14,330 bases of DNA from CAZMRW01 sp964568805 (GCA_964568805.1 CAZMRW010000102.1:1-14330); one strand, 5' to 3'. Shown: positions 1 to 7,888, counted from the first letter of the stretch. A program made the numbers and translations. Notes: generated by a model from the letters alone, not told the origin.

Positions 1-1
1 A

Positions 2-616
2 TTTATTTTGTATGACGATATGCAATATACAAAAAATGATTGGCGCAATCGTAACCTGATCAAAACTCAGAACGGCGTTCAATGGCTGACAGTTCCGGTC
101 AAGAAAAAGTATAAACAAAAAATCAGGGAAACCGAAATAGACGGGACAAAATGGGCAGAGACCCATTGGAAAACTCTTATTCAGAATTACAGTCATGCCC
201 CGCATTATCAACAGATCGTGGAACTGGTAAAACCACTCTATCTGAATCACAGCTTTACTCTTTTATCTGATCTAAATCGTGCATTTATCACGACAATCTG
301 TAACTTTCTAGGCATATCGACCAAAATTAGTAATTCATGGGATTACTCCCTTATCGAGGGTAAAAGTAACCGTGTCGCTGACCTTTGCGATCAGGCAGGG
401 GGCACCGAATATGTTTCGGGACCTGCTGGTAAAAACTATCTGGATCAACAAGTTTTTATCGATCGGGGCATCAACCTCAACTGGTTCGACTATTCAGAAT
501 ACCAGGAATACGATCAACTTTGGGGGAATTTCACTCATACTGTGTCTATTCTTGATTTACTTTTTAACTGCGGAAATAACGCTCCTTACTATATGAAGCA
601 TTTAGATTCAAAATGA
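2..616 (+). CDS. WbqC-family protein, 5'-truncated by window edge
   Basis: This is the C-terminal part, about 204 codons, of a WbqC-like family protein. The frame is open to the left edge and begins FILYDDMQY, followed by TKNDWRNRN. That is the conserved block which in full-length members lies some 25-30 residues after the start (compare the family pattern YDDVQY.K..W.NRN), so only the N-terminus is missing and the TTG at 8 is not the true start. WbqC proteins occur in O-antigen and other surface-polysaccharide clusters, often near sugar aminotransferases; their biochemical role is not settled. The stop overlaps the next start as ATGA at 613-616, indicating translational coupling with the glycosyltransferase. 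The family call is confident; the function is not. Confidence 0.85.
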   Translation, partial: FILYDDMQYTKNDWRNRNLIKTQNGVQWLTVPVKKKYKQKIRETEIDGTKWAETHWKTLIQNYSHAPHYQQIVELVKPLYLNHSFTLLSDLNRAFITTICNFLGISTKISNSWDYSLIEGKSNRVADLCDQAGGTEYVSGPAGKNYLDQQVFIDRGINLNWFDYSEYQEYDQLWGNFTHTVSILDLLFNCGNNAPYYMKHLDSK

Positions 617-1548
617 AGCTGTCAATCGTAGCCACCCTGTATCACTCCGCCCAGTACATAGAGGAATTCTGCCGGCGATCTGAAGCAGTTGCCAGTAAGC
701 TGGTAAACGAAGAATATGAAATTATTTTAGTGAATGACGGTTCGCCCGATAACTCTTTAGACGTTGCCCTAAAACTGCATACCAATAATTACCATATCAA
801 GATTCTTGATCTTTCCCGAAACTTTGGACATCATCGGGCGATGATGTGTGGGATCGAACATGCCCAAGGCGATAGAGTTTTTTTAATTGACGTAGACCTT
901 GAAGAGGAACCGGAAAATCTAACACGATTTTGGGTAGCTATGGATGAAGATCCGGAAATTGATGTGATCGTGGGAGAGCTAACAGAAAAAACTGTGCCCT
1001 ATTTCAAAAAAACGTCCAGCAGCCTGTTCTATAAAATATTTAACGCATTATCATCGGTAAAGATTTCCGACAGAGAAATTGTTTCTCGTCTCATGAATCG
1101 AGCCTATGTTAATGCACTGACTGAATATGACGAACGTGAAATATTTTTTCCGGCAATTTGGGTTGATGCCGGCTTCAAACAAAAAACGATGACCGCAGCA
1201 AAAACCTTTGATGGGCATTCCACCTATACCTTCAGGAAAAAGCTGGTCATGGCAATCGACGCCATTACGTCCTTTAGCAGTAAACCGCTTATATATATTT
1301 TCTATATAGGATTGTCGTTTTCTATTGGATCACTTCTCTTCATCATTTATTTGGTCATGAGAAAATTGCTTTTGGAACAGGTCTTTTTGGGATGGACATC
1401 ATTAATGGCTGTTATCTGCTTAATTGGTGGAATTATTATCTTCTCATTGGGGGTTGTCGGAATTTATATTTCAAAAATATATATAGAGGTCAAAGCAAGA
1501 CCTAACTCCATTGTTAGAAAGTTTTACCAAGGCTATACAAATCATTAA
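613..1548 (+). CDS. GT2 glycosyltransferase, GtrB/ArnC/DPM1-like, with two C-terminal TM helices
   Basis: This is an inverting family 2 glycosyltransferase of the polyprenyl-phosphate type. The GT-A fold starts at residue 1 (MKLSIVATLY), with NDGSPDNS at about 41-48, a DLSRNFGHHRA block at about 66-76 and the metal-binding DVD at 93-95, followed by LEEEPE where relatives usually have LQDPPE. Two hydrophobic helices near 224-248 and 262-287 anchor the C-terminus in the inner membrane, as in GtrB and ArnC. Its 311 residues match that family. The expected reaction is transfer of a sugar from a nucleotide donor to undecaprenyl phosphate on the cytoplasmic face. The start ATG overlaps the stop of the WbqC gene. 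A small flippase-like gene downstream fits a GtrB/ArnC-type module. The sugar donor cannot be read from the sequence. Confidence 0.9.
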   Translation: MKLSIVATLYHSAQYIEEFCRRSEAVASKLVNEEYEIILVNDGSPDNSLDVALKLHTNNYHIKILDLSRNFGHHRAMMCGIEHAQGDRVFLIDVDLEEEPENLTRFWVAMDEDPEIDVIVGELTEKTVPYFKKTSSSLFYKIFNALSSVKISDREIVSRLMNRAYVNALTEYDEREIFFPAIWVDAGFKQKTMTAAKTFDGHSTYTFRKKLVMAIDAITSFSSKPLIYIFYIGLSFSIGSLLFIIYLVMRKLLLEQVFLGWTSLMAVICLIGGIIIFSLGVVGIYISKIYIEVKARPNSIVRKFYQGYTNH

Positions 1549-1582
1549 GACGTAACTAAAAATAATTCACCTGGTTTCATAT

Positions 1583-2440
1583 ATGATTTCCGATCGAGAT
1601 AAATTGCGAGAAGGCACCATTAACGCCAACATTTATGTTCACGCTTTTCTAGCCAATGCCGGTGAATATGAAAAAAGCCCTCATTTCAGGCCTGAAAACA
1701 AAAAAAAAATTCGAGCTATATTGCATCGGCTGACGGCTGCTTTAGCAGATATACCGGATAAAAAAGCCATAGACTTCGGCTGCGGCACGGGTTTTATGAT
1801 TGATTTGATGAAGGATCTATTCTCCGAAGTTCATGGTGTGGATATTACGCTTGATATGATGAATAAAGTCGACCTGACCCCCGGAAATATTTATCTTCAT
1901 GAATGCCTTGCTGAGAAAACATCATTTCCAATCAATTATTTTGATTTTGCCACTGCTTATTCTTTCATGGATCATCTGTTTGACTACAAAGACTTCTTAA
2001 AAGAGGTTTTCCGTGTTCTCAAACCGGGCGGAATTTTCTACACCGACCTAAACCCCAATAGAAGTTTCATATTGGCTATGTATCAAATTGAAAAAGAAAG
2101 CATTACAGGTATATCCCCCCTAGTTGAAAAGGAAATAAAGGGAGCTCTTCATAATGGCGAACATTATATGAATAATTTCGGATTAAATGGTGAGTTGCTG
2201 GAAAAGGCGGAACCCATTAAATCTATTGACAAGGGATTCGACGCGTCAGAAGTGATCAATGCGGGTTATGACATCGGGTTCACCCAATGCAGAGTAGAGT
2301 TTGAATGGTTTTTGGGCCAAGCAAAAGTTATGCATGAACAATCCACCAAAAGGGCTGATTTGATAAATGACTATTTGGCATCAGTCCTGCCGGTATCGTC
2401 ATCGCTTTATAAATATTTACGATTTATATTTATCAAATAG
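1583..2440 (+). CDS. class I SAM-dependent methyltransferase
   Basis: A 285-residue Rossmann-fold methyltransferase. Motif I is IDFGCGTG at 63-70, the acidic end of beta-2 is GVDIT near 85-89, and LKPGG at 146-150 is the usual post-motif III loop. The sequence around motif I resembles the Methyltransf_11/25 (UbiE-like) group. The N-terminal 50 residues and the C-terminal 110 residues are probably substrate-specific cap regions. It starts 34 bases after the glycosyltransferase and ends 8 bases before the dioxygenase gene, so it should be co-transcribed. In this setting the likely substrate is a sugar nucleotide or lipid-linked sugar, but that is inferred from neighbours only. No good Shine-Dalgarno sequence is visible before the ATG. 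Confidence 0.85.
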   Translation: MISDRDKLREGTINANIYVHAFLANAGEYEKSPHFRPENKKKIRAILHRLTAALADIPDKKAIDFGCGTGFMIDLMKDLFSEVHGVDITLDMMNKVDLTPGNIYLHECLAEKTSFPINYFDFATAYSFMDHLFDYKDFLKEVFRVLKPGGIFYTDLNPNRSFILAMYQIEKESITGISPLVEKEIKGALHNGEHYMNNFGLNGELLEKAEPIKSIDKGFDASEVINAGYDIGFTQCRVEFEWFLGQAKVMHEQSTKRADLINDYLASVLPVSSSLYKYLRFIFIK

Positions 2441-2448
2441 TCACAAGT

Positions 2449-3216
2449 ATGACCGTCAATAAGACGTTTTTAAAAGAACTCGAGGAAAATGGCGTCACGA
2501 TAGTTTCTTCAGTTTTATCACCTCAACTGGTCAATTCGTTACGCGGAGAATTAGAAGCCGCCATTGCGGAGGATCAAATCAAATATCCTAATGTATTCGA
2601 TAAAGGCATGGTGCATAATTGCATGGTGTGCGGAAAATATATGGCCATGCTTCTTGATCACCCAGTGCTGAATGCCTATCTTGATGAAGCATTTTCCGAT
2701 ACCTGCATTATCTATGCTTATCAGTCTTCCTCTCTTCCGCCAGGAAAAAACAATTACGGCAGCCGGGTGCATGTCGATTGTCCAAGATTCATACCCGGCT
2801 ATACCACCAATATGGGAGTAATCTTTCCCCTGGATGATTTCACTGAAGAAAACGGCGCTACTTATTATCTTAAGGGCTCCCACAAATATCCTGAATTGCC
2901 GGAAGAATCTGTATTTTACAAAAACGCTTACAGAGCCTGCTGCAATGCTGGTGACATGATCCTATTCAATGGACGGCTTGTGCATGCCGCAGGTATCAAT
3001 GCTACAAACAAAATCAGACACGCATTGACCATTAATTTTTGCCGATCTTACATGAGGCAGCGCTTCGATTTTCCCAGACTTGTACCCCAAAGTATCATCG
3101 ATACTCTAGGCGAAAACGGACGCCGATTGATAGGCATGAATGTGCGGGTTCCAACCAGACTCGAAGAATTCTACCTGCCCGAAAATGAAAGACTCTACAA
3201 GCCCAATCAGGGTTAA
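2449..3216 (+). CDS. PhyH-family Fe(II)/2-oxoglutarate-dependent dioxygenase
   Basis: A 255-residue protein of the phytanoyl-CoA dioxygenase (PhyH) family. The iron triad is complete: HVD gives H108 and D110, and RLVHA gives the distal H179. R190 in NKIRHALTINF sits where the family's 2-oxoglutarate-binding arginine lies. A DFTEENGATYYLKGSHK segment at about 130-146 is the characteristic loop before the second strand set (usual pattern D.T.ENG.....PGSH). Family members hydroxylate or otherwise oxidise small molecules at unactivated carbons. Inside this cluster a sugar, an acyl group on a sugar, or a lipid carrier are the plausible substrates; none is proven. Spacing of 8 and 6 bases to its neighbours supports an operon. 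Confidence 0.88.
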   Translation: MTVNKTFLKELEENGVTIVSSVLSPQLVNSLRGELEAAIAEDQIKYPNVFDKGMVHNCMVCGKYMAMLLDHPVLNAYLDEAFSDTCIIYAYQSSSLPPGKNNYGSRVHVDCPRFIPGYTTNMGVIFPLDDFTEENGATYYLKGSHKYPELPEESVFYKNAYRACCNAGDMILFNGRLVHAAGINATNKIRHALTINFCRSYMRQRFDFPRLVPQSIIDTLGENGRRLIGMNVRVPTRLEEFYLPENERLYKPNQG

Positions 3217-3222
3217 CAGTTT

Positions 3223-3888
3223 ATGAGCAAACTGATAATTTTTGGCGCTAATTCGCTCGCAAAACTTGCCCACTTTTATGCAACGAATGAACTAGGCATG
3301 GACGTTCTTGGTTTCGCTGTTGACGAATCCTACAAAGAAATGGATAAATTTGAGTCACTCCCCGTATTTGTCTGGCCGGAATTAAAAGAGCGATTTTCAC
3401 CTGATGAAGTTTCGGTATTTGTAGCTATAGGCTATAAAAGTATGAGAGCGCGCGAAGCGGTCTACACTAAATTAAAAGCATCCGGATTTCAATTGATCAA
3501 TCTCGTGTGCTCTTCGAGCTATATGGCAAAAAACGTGTCCATTGGAAATAACAATTTTATTATGCCGGGTGCCGTCATCGAGCCGGATGTCAAGATGGGT
3601 GATAATAACGTCGTATGGTCAAATGCTACGGTCTGCCATGATTCGATAATTGGTGACCATAATTTTTTTGCCGCCAATGTCACCATCGGCGGTGCTGTTT
3701 CTATTGGAAACCAAAATTTTATCGGATTTTCATCTGTTGTTCACCAACATATCCGTATTGGCAACGAAACTCTGATTGGATCACAATCATTGGTTAATCG
3801 AGATACACAGGATTTGTCTTTCTATCGGGGATCACCGGCAATAAAAGTATCACCAATCGACCCAAGGATAGGAGTAAAAGTTAATTGA
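3223..3888 (+). CDS. NeuD/PglD-like sugar O/N-acyltransferase (left-handed beta-helix)
   Basis: A 221-residue acyltransferase with two parts. Residues 1-95 form a PglD_N-type Rossmann-like domain (LIIFGANSLAKLAH at the start, VAIGY near 67-71). Residues about 100-210 form a hexapeptide-repeat left-handed beta-helix (repeats such as VSIGNN, VKMGDN, SIIGDH, VSIGNQ, IRIGNE). H139 in VCHDSIIG matches the catalytic base of PglD, which N-acetylates the 4-amino group of a nucleotide-linked 4-amino-6-deoxy sugar using acetyl-CoA. With wecE in the same cluster, acylation of TDP-Fuc4N at N4 is the simplest reading. O-acylation, or a donor other than acetyl-CoA, remains possible. It follows the dioxygenase gene by 6 bases. 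Confidence 0.88.
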   Translation: MSKLIIFGANSLAKLAHFYATNELGMDVLGFAVDESYKEMDKFESLPVFVWPELKERFSPDEVSVFVAIGYKSMRAREAVYTKLKASGFQLINLVCSSSYMAKNVSIGNNNFIMPGAVIEPDVKMGDNNVVWSNATVCHDSIIGDHNFFAANVTIGGAVSIGNQNFIGFSSVVHQHIRIGNETLIGSQSLVNRDTQDLSFYRGSPAIKVSPIDPRIGVKVN

Positions 3889-4040
3889 AAATAATTGAAT
3901 ATTCAATTTCCCCTATACTGAAACCCTATGATCATTTTTTTATTAAACAGAAAATTAATGGTTTTCTTCATACATTACTAATATTCAATTACACTTCCAT
4001 TTCTTTTCCGAATTTCCGTATTGGTTTATGTCTCGCCTAA
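3885..4040 (+). CDS. possible small ORF in the gap before the transporter gene
   Basis: An open frame of 51 codons fills the 139-base gap. It would begin with TTG overlapping the stop of the acyltransferase gene (TTGA at 3885-3888) and run past the start of the transporter gene, ending at the TAA at 4038-4040. The product starts MKIIEYSISPILKPYDHF and is mildly hydrophobic and aromatic-rich. I recognise no family. It could be a translationally coupled small protein, a remnant of a longer lost gene, or chance, since AT-rich spacers easily stay open this long. No ribosome binding site was identified. Treat it as a candidate only. Confidence 0.2.
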   Translation: MKIIEYSISPILKPYDHFFIKQKINGFLHTLLIFNYTSISFPNFRIGLCLA

Positions 4041-4402
4041 TCGAACATTTTTACATTTTTTTAACGATCATGTTCACTGTCTACAGCCAACTTATTATGC
4101 GTTGGCAAGTTGGGTTGGCGGGAGATATCCCTGCGGATATCACAGACAAATGTCTATTTATCGCAAATTTACTGATAAAGCCCTGGGTCATGACCGGCAT
4201 CATTGCTACTTTTCTTGCGGGAGTATCATGGATTCTGGCGATGACACGTTTCGAAATCAGTTATGCGTTTCCTTTCGTCAGTCTTAATTATGTTTTTATT
4301 CTGGCGGCCAGTGTATTGTTTTTCAACGAGTCTTTAAATTTGACTAAAGTCTTAGGCTCCCTATTCGTCATAACTGGCATTATTGTCATTGCAAAAGGAT
4401 AG
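4028..4402 (+). CDS. small four-helix EamA/SMR-type transporter, ArnE/ArnF-like putative flippase subunit
   Basis: A 124-residue integral membrane protein with four predicted helices at about 8-27, 47-68, 76-97 and 101-122, the layout of small multidrug resistance and ArnE/ArnF proteins. The third and fourth helices (ISYAFPFVSLNYVFILAAS, then FFNESLNLTKVLGSLFVITG) match the EamA pattern with a conserved Glu in FNE between them. ArnE/ArnF help move undecaprenyl-phosphate-linked aminoarabinose across the inner membrane. Next to a GtrB/ArnC-like glycosyltransferase a similar flipping role is likely, probably as a homodimer because only one copy is seen. It ends 2 bases before the second methyltransferase. 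An earlier in-frame start is not needed to complete the first helix. Confidence 0.82.
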   Translation: MSRLIEHFYIFLTIMFTVYSQLIMRWQVGLAGDIPADITDKCLFIANLLIKPWVMTGIIATFLAGVSWILAMTRFEISYAFPFVSLNYVFILAASVLFFNESLNLTKVLGSLFVITGIIVIAKG

Positions 4403-4404
4403 CT

Positions 4405-5022
4405 ATGGGGCAAAGCACATCGGGTCTCCACGCTATTCTTTCACATCCTGCTATCTACAGCGCTTTTCAGAGTCTCATGGGCTCTCATCAGGCAAGATTA
4501 GAATTTGTATCCGATTATGTTCACCCCAAGCAGAATGACTCCATATTGGATATAGGCTGTGGGCCTGCAGAAATACTCGATTACCTTCCCGATGTAGTGT
4601 ATTACGGTTTTGATATCAGTCAGGCCTATATTTCTAAAGCAAAAGAAAAATACGGAGACAAAGGTCAATTCATTTGCAAAAATCTTAAGCCTGTTGATAT
4701 CGAAAACTTACTTCCATTCGACATCGTCATGGCAATTTCCGTTTTACACCATCTTGACGACATGGATGCTGCAAACCTGCTGAACTTGGCATATCACAGC
4801 TTAAAACCGGGCGGACGTCTGGTGACTGTCGATCCTTGCCTGGTACCCGGTCAAAATCTGATTGCACGTTTTTTGATCAATCATGATCGCGGACAAAATG
4901 TACGTACCCGGGAGGGATACAAATCCCTGGTTTCTCCGATATTTGCCGCACATAGATTGGAAATAAAACATCGCGCCTGGATTCCTTACACCCATTGCTT
5001 CATGGAATGCACACGCTCGTGA
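4405..5022 (+). CDS. class I SAM-dependent methyltransferase, second copy
   Basis: A 205-residue methyltransferase unrelated in detail to the one at 1583-2440. Motif I is ILDIGCGP at 47-54, the beta-2 acidic residue is in YYGFDIS near 66-72, ISVLHHLDD at 111-119 is motif II-like, and LKPGGR is present. This arrangement is typical of Methyltransf_11/12-type small-molecule enzymes. The gene begins 2 bases after the transporter, and its stop TGA overlaps the GTG start of wecE (GTGA, 5019-5022), so wecE translation is likely coupled to it. A sugar, or a sugar-attached acyl or amine group, is the presumed substrate by context. Whether it acts before or after the WecE step is unknown. Confidence 0.86.
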   Translation: MGQSTSGLHAILSHPAIYSAFQSLMGSHQARLEFVSDYVHPKQNDSILDIGCGPAEILDYLPDVVYYGFDISQAYISKAKEKYGDKGQFICKNLKPVDIENLLPFDIVMAISVLHHLDDMDAANLLNLAYHSLKPGGRLVTVDPCLVPGQNLIARFLINHDRGQNVRTREGYKSLVSPIFAAHRLEIKHRAWIPYTHCFMECTRS

Positions 5023-6146
5023 TCCCTTTTAACCAACCCTATATGACCGGGAAAGAACTCTGGTATATCAGTCAGGCCCATGCCAACGGCCATCTTGCCG
5101 GTAATGGCGAATTCACCAAACGGTGTCATTCTTGGCTCGAACAACGTATGGGCTGCCGCAAGGCTTTGCTGACCCATTCTTGCACCGCCGCACTGGAAAT
5201 GGCGGCGATTCTGGCTGATATCCAGGCAGGCGATGAAGTCATCATGCCCTCTTATACCTTTGTTTCAACCGCCAATGCCTTTGTGCTGCGCGGTGGCATG
5301 CCTGTCTTTGTAGACATACGTCCTGATACGCTCAACATCGATGAAAACAAAATCGAGGCGGCCATTACCCCCAAAACCAAAGCGATCGTCACTGTGCATT
5401 ATGCCGGAGTAGCCGCCGAAATGGACGCAATCATGGATATCGCCCGGCGCCACAATATCTTGGTCATCGAGGATGCCGCCCAGGGCATTATGTCGACATA
5501 CAAGGGACGGCCTTTGGGGACCATCGGGCACATAGGAGCCTATTCCTTCCATGAAACCAAGAATATCATTTCCGGAGAGGGCGGCGCCTTGTTGATTAAC
5601 GACCAATGCTTTGCAGAGCGCGCCGAGATTATCTGGGAAAAGGGCACCAACCGCGGCCAGTTTTTTCGTGGCCAAGTTGATAAATATACCTGGGTGGATA
5701 TCGGTTCCTCTTATTTGCCCGGAGAAGTAATTGCCGCCTTTCTTTCCGCGCAAATTGAAGAAGCGGAGTCAATCACCGACAAGCGACGGAAAATCTGGTC
5801 ATTTTACCATCAGGCGCTAGCGTTTCTGGAAAAATCCGGAAAGTTGCGCCGCCCGGTCGTTCCTTCCGAATGTGAGCAAAATGCTCATATGTACTACATT
5901 TTGTTACCCCAGCTAACAATCCGTAACCAGGTCATCGAGAAGCTCAAGGCATCCGGCATATATACGGTGTTTCACTATGTTCCGCTTCACGATGCACCTT
6001 TTGGTAAAAAACATGGACGTACAACCAATGATCTTCCTGTTACCCGTATGGCATCGGATTGTTTGTTGCGTTTGCCGCTATGGCTGGGTGTCGAAGTCCA
6101 TCAACAGAAAATCGTCGATGAATTGGCCGCAAGTTTGGGATATTGA
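5019..6146 (+). CDS. wecE: TDP-4-keto-6-deoxy-D-glucose 4-aminotransferase (TDP-Fuc4N synthase), WecE/RffA
   Basis: PLP-dependent DegT/DnrJ/EryC1 sugar aminotransferase that converts TDP-4-keto-6-deoxyglucose and glutamate to TDP-4-amino-4,6-dideoxygalactose. Similarity to E. coli WecE is high along the whole length: IPFN at the start, LLTHSCTAALEMA, DEVIMPSYTFVSTANAFVLRG, VPVHYAG-like VTVHYAG, EDAAQG (D152), then SFHETKN with the PLP lysine K181, EKGTNR and QFFRGQVDKYTW. I choose the GTG at 5019, not the upstream TTG at 4995. It puts IPFN directly after the start as in E. coli, gives 375 residues against 376 in E. coli, and forms a GTGA overlap with the preceding stop. The gene is visibly more GC-rich than the genes before it, suggesting a different history. 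TDP-glucose synthesis genes (rmlA/rmlB type) are not in the window. Confidence 0.96.
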   Translation: MIPFNQPYMTGKELWYISQAHANGHLAGNGEFTKRCHSWLEQRMGCRKALLTHSCTAALEMAAILADIQAGDEVIMPSYTFVSTANAFVLRGGMPVFVDIRPDTLNIDENKIEAAITPKTKAIVTVHYAGVAAEMDAIMDIARRHNILVIEDAAQGIMSTYKGRPLGTIGHIGAYSFHETKNIISGEGGALLINDQCFAERAEIIWEKGTNRGQFFRGQVDKYTWVDIGSSYLPGEVIAAFLSAQIEEAESITDKRRKIWSFYHQALAFLEKSGKLRRPVVPSECEQNAHMYYILLPQLTIRNQVIEKLKASGIYTVFHYVPLHDAPFGKKHGRTTNDLPVTRMASDCLLRLPLWLGVEVHQQKIVDELAASLGY

Positions 6147-6217
6147 AATAAAAAGTTTCCAATTAAATATGCCGAACTTTATAGTGTCGATCAATTGCAC
6201 TTTATTTAAAAAAACTC

Positions 6218-7723
6218 ATGACTAATTTGCAACGCACAAGAACACTTTTTTTGCTTGTTCTTGGTTACTTTACCATTCTGATCACGATTTATTTTCACAC
6301 CGAATATGACCCCTACTGGCACATCAGAGTAGGCGAATGGATTGTCAACAACCTCAAGGTTCCTGACAGGGGGCTTTTTTCCCACAGCAAAGCCGATGCG
6401 CCCTGGACACCGCATGAGTGGTTGTCCGAAGTCATTATTTACTGGATTCATAAAGTATCGGGATGGCCCGGTCTGGTGATGATGGGGGTGTCTGCGGCAA
6501 CGATCAGCATTTTAATCATGCTCAAGTATCTGCTGGAAAAACTTCCGCCGATGCGCGCCTTATGCCTGATGCTGATGGCCTACGGGATGCTGGTCACGCA
6601 TGTGATGCCCCGGCCGCATATGCTGGCTTTGCCGATCATGACCTACTGGTTTGTGCAACTGCTTAAAGCCAGTGAACTGCACAAAGCCCCTCCCCTTTAT
6701 CTGACGCCGCTGCTGATCTTATGGGCGAACATTCACGGCAGTTTTTTGATTGGCATCGTTTATGCCATGTTTTTTGCATTCGAATCGGTGATGACCTCGC
6801 CGCCGGCCGTCGACCGCAATCGGTTAATAAAACAATGGGCGATTTTTTTAGCCGTTTCCATTGTCTGTCTTATGGTGACTCCTCTGGGCATAAAAGGACT
6901 GTTGCTGCCATTCCAACTGACTGATCAAAGCTACTCGTTGAGCATCATCAGCGAATGGCTTTCTCCCAATTTCCAGGAGTTCCAGTTTCTTGAGCTCTGG
7001 ATCGTCATTCTGATTGCCTTCGCCTTTACTCAAAAAATGCAGCTTCCCGTGTTAAGGCTGATATTCTTGATCGGGCTAATCCATCTTTCATTAAAACACT
7101 GCCGTTACGCAGCCGACCTGATGTCTCTCCAGGCGCCCTTATTGTTGGCTGCGCCGCTTGCCAAACACTGGCGCGTCGCCAGGGACAGCAAGGAAAACAG
7201 AGTCACGATTGGCTCGCTAGTACCTGTTACCGCCATGGGCAAGGCGCTGATCCTTTCGTTTTTTGTCGGTTGGGGAGTCTATATCGTAAAGTTCAAGGAC
7301 ATCGAGTTCCTGCTCAGCAAAAAAATCAACGCCATGCTGCTGGCGGTCCACCAAGCCGATTTGCCGGGAAAAGTATTCAACTCCTACGACGTGGGGGGCT
7401 ATTTGATCTTTCAGGGTTTCGATACCTTCATCGATTCCCGTGCCGAATTGTATGGGGATGATTTCATAAAATCGTTTTTTGAAGCGGCGACGCTTTCCGG
7501 CGGCGAAAAGCCGCTTGAAGCTTTGTTAAATCAATATGACATCAGTTGGACCTTTTTATCATCCACGAGCCCGTCAATCGCCTATTTTAATATGCATCCG
7601 GACTGGATTCCGGTCTATGCCAACAAGTTTGCGGTGATTCATGCACGCAAGGGCCGATGGCCGATGCAGGCTATCGATCAACTTAAAGAACAATTGCAAA
7701 AGCAGTCCGATGCAACCGGATAA
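6218..7723 (+). CDS. polytopic inner-membrane protein, putative GT-C type glycosyltransferase
   Basis: A 501-residue protein with about ten hydrophobic segments between residues 8 and 370 and a soluble C-terminal part of about 120 residues. After the first helix the first outside loop reads YDPYWHIRVGEWI (DPYWH at 31-35), followed by PWTPHEWLSE at about 62-71. An acidic residue with Trp-His just after helix 1 is the GT-C pattern. The C-terminal part carries VFNSYDVGGYLIF and FIDSRAELYGDDF, blocks shared with a widespread family of uncharacterised membrane proteins in Proteobacteria and Acidobacteria (from memory). If it is a GT-C, it would use a flipped undecaprenyl-phosphate sugar on the periplasmic side. 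It starts 71 bases after wecE without a clear ribosome binding site, so it may have its own promoter. Confidence 0.72.
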   Translation: MTNLQRTRTLFLLVLGYFTILITIYFHTEYDPYWHIRVGEWIVNNLKVPDRGLFSHSKADAPWTPHEWLSEVIIYWIHKVSGWPGLVMMGVSAATISILIMLKYLLEKLPPMRALCLMLMAYGMLVTHVMPRPHMLALPIMTYWFVQLLKASELHKAPPLYLTPLLILWANIHGSFLIGIVYAMFFAFESVMTSPPAVDRNRLIKQWAIFLAVSIVCLMVTPLGIKGLLLPFQLTDQSYSLSIISEWLSPNFQEFQFLELWIVILIAFAFTQKMQLPVLRLIFLIGLIHLSLKHCRYAADLMSLQAPLLLAAPLAKHWRVARDSKENRVTIGSLVPVTAMGKALILSFFVGWGVYIVKFKDIEFLLSKKINAMLLAVHQADLPGKVFNSYDVGGYLIFQGFDTFIDSRAELYGDDFIKSFFEAATLSGGEKPLEALLNQYDISWTFLSSTSPSIAYFNMHPDWIPVYANKFAVIHARKGRWPMQAIDQLKEQLQKQSDATG

Positions 7724-7869
7724 ATTTTTTGAGAAAGTTCGCACCAGTCTCTCGCTTCCCGTCCCGTTCAACCGGAGCGCCGGCAGGGTATTTCGAATTC
7801 ATCCGCAGGCAATAAAATTGTGCGCTGATTGCGATTGATTTTCCGACAGATAGTTGCCTCGTCAGATTT

Positions 7870-7888
7870 TCCGTTAGTAAATAACGGA
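7870..7888 (+). terminator. hairpin, possible weak terminator after the glycan cluster
   Basis: Perfect 7-bp stem TCCGTTA / TAACGGA with a 5-base loop GTAAA. Only a short GTTT follows, so intrinsic termination would be weak. It is the first clear stem-loop downstream of the 501-residue membrane protein gene, about 150 bases after its stop. It might instead be a protein site. Confidence 0.3.

Noticed and set aside
4995..5018. Upstream TTG (4995) and ATG (5007) as wecE starts
   Set aside because: They add residues that overlap the methyltransferase C-terminus and are absent from WecE. The GTG at 5019 gives the expected IPFN start and length.
5265..5753. 162-codon minus-strand open frame
   Set aside because: Opposite the best-conserved part of wecE; a GC-rich shadow.
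7706..7732. TCCG/CGGA stem followed by T run at the end of the 501-residue gene
   Set aside because: A 4-bp stem overlapping the stop codon is too short to call a terminator.
7710..7838. 42-codon ATG frame overlapping the end of the 501-residue membrane protein gene
   Set aside because: No recognised family, no ribosome binding site seen, and half of it lies inside the larger gene.
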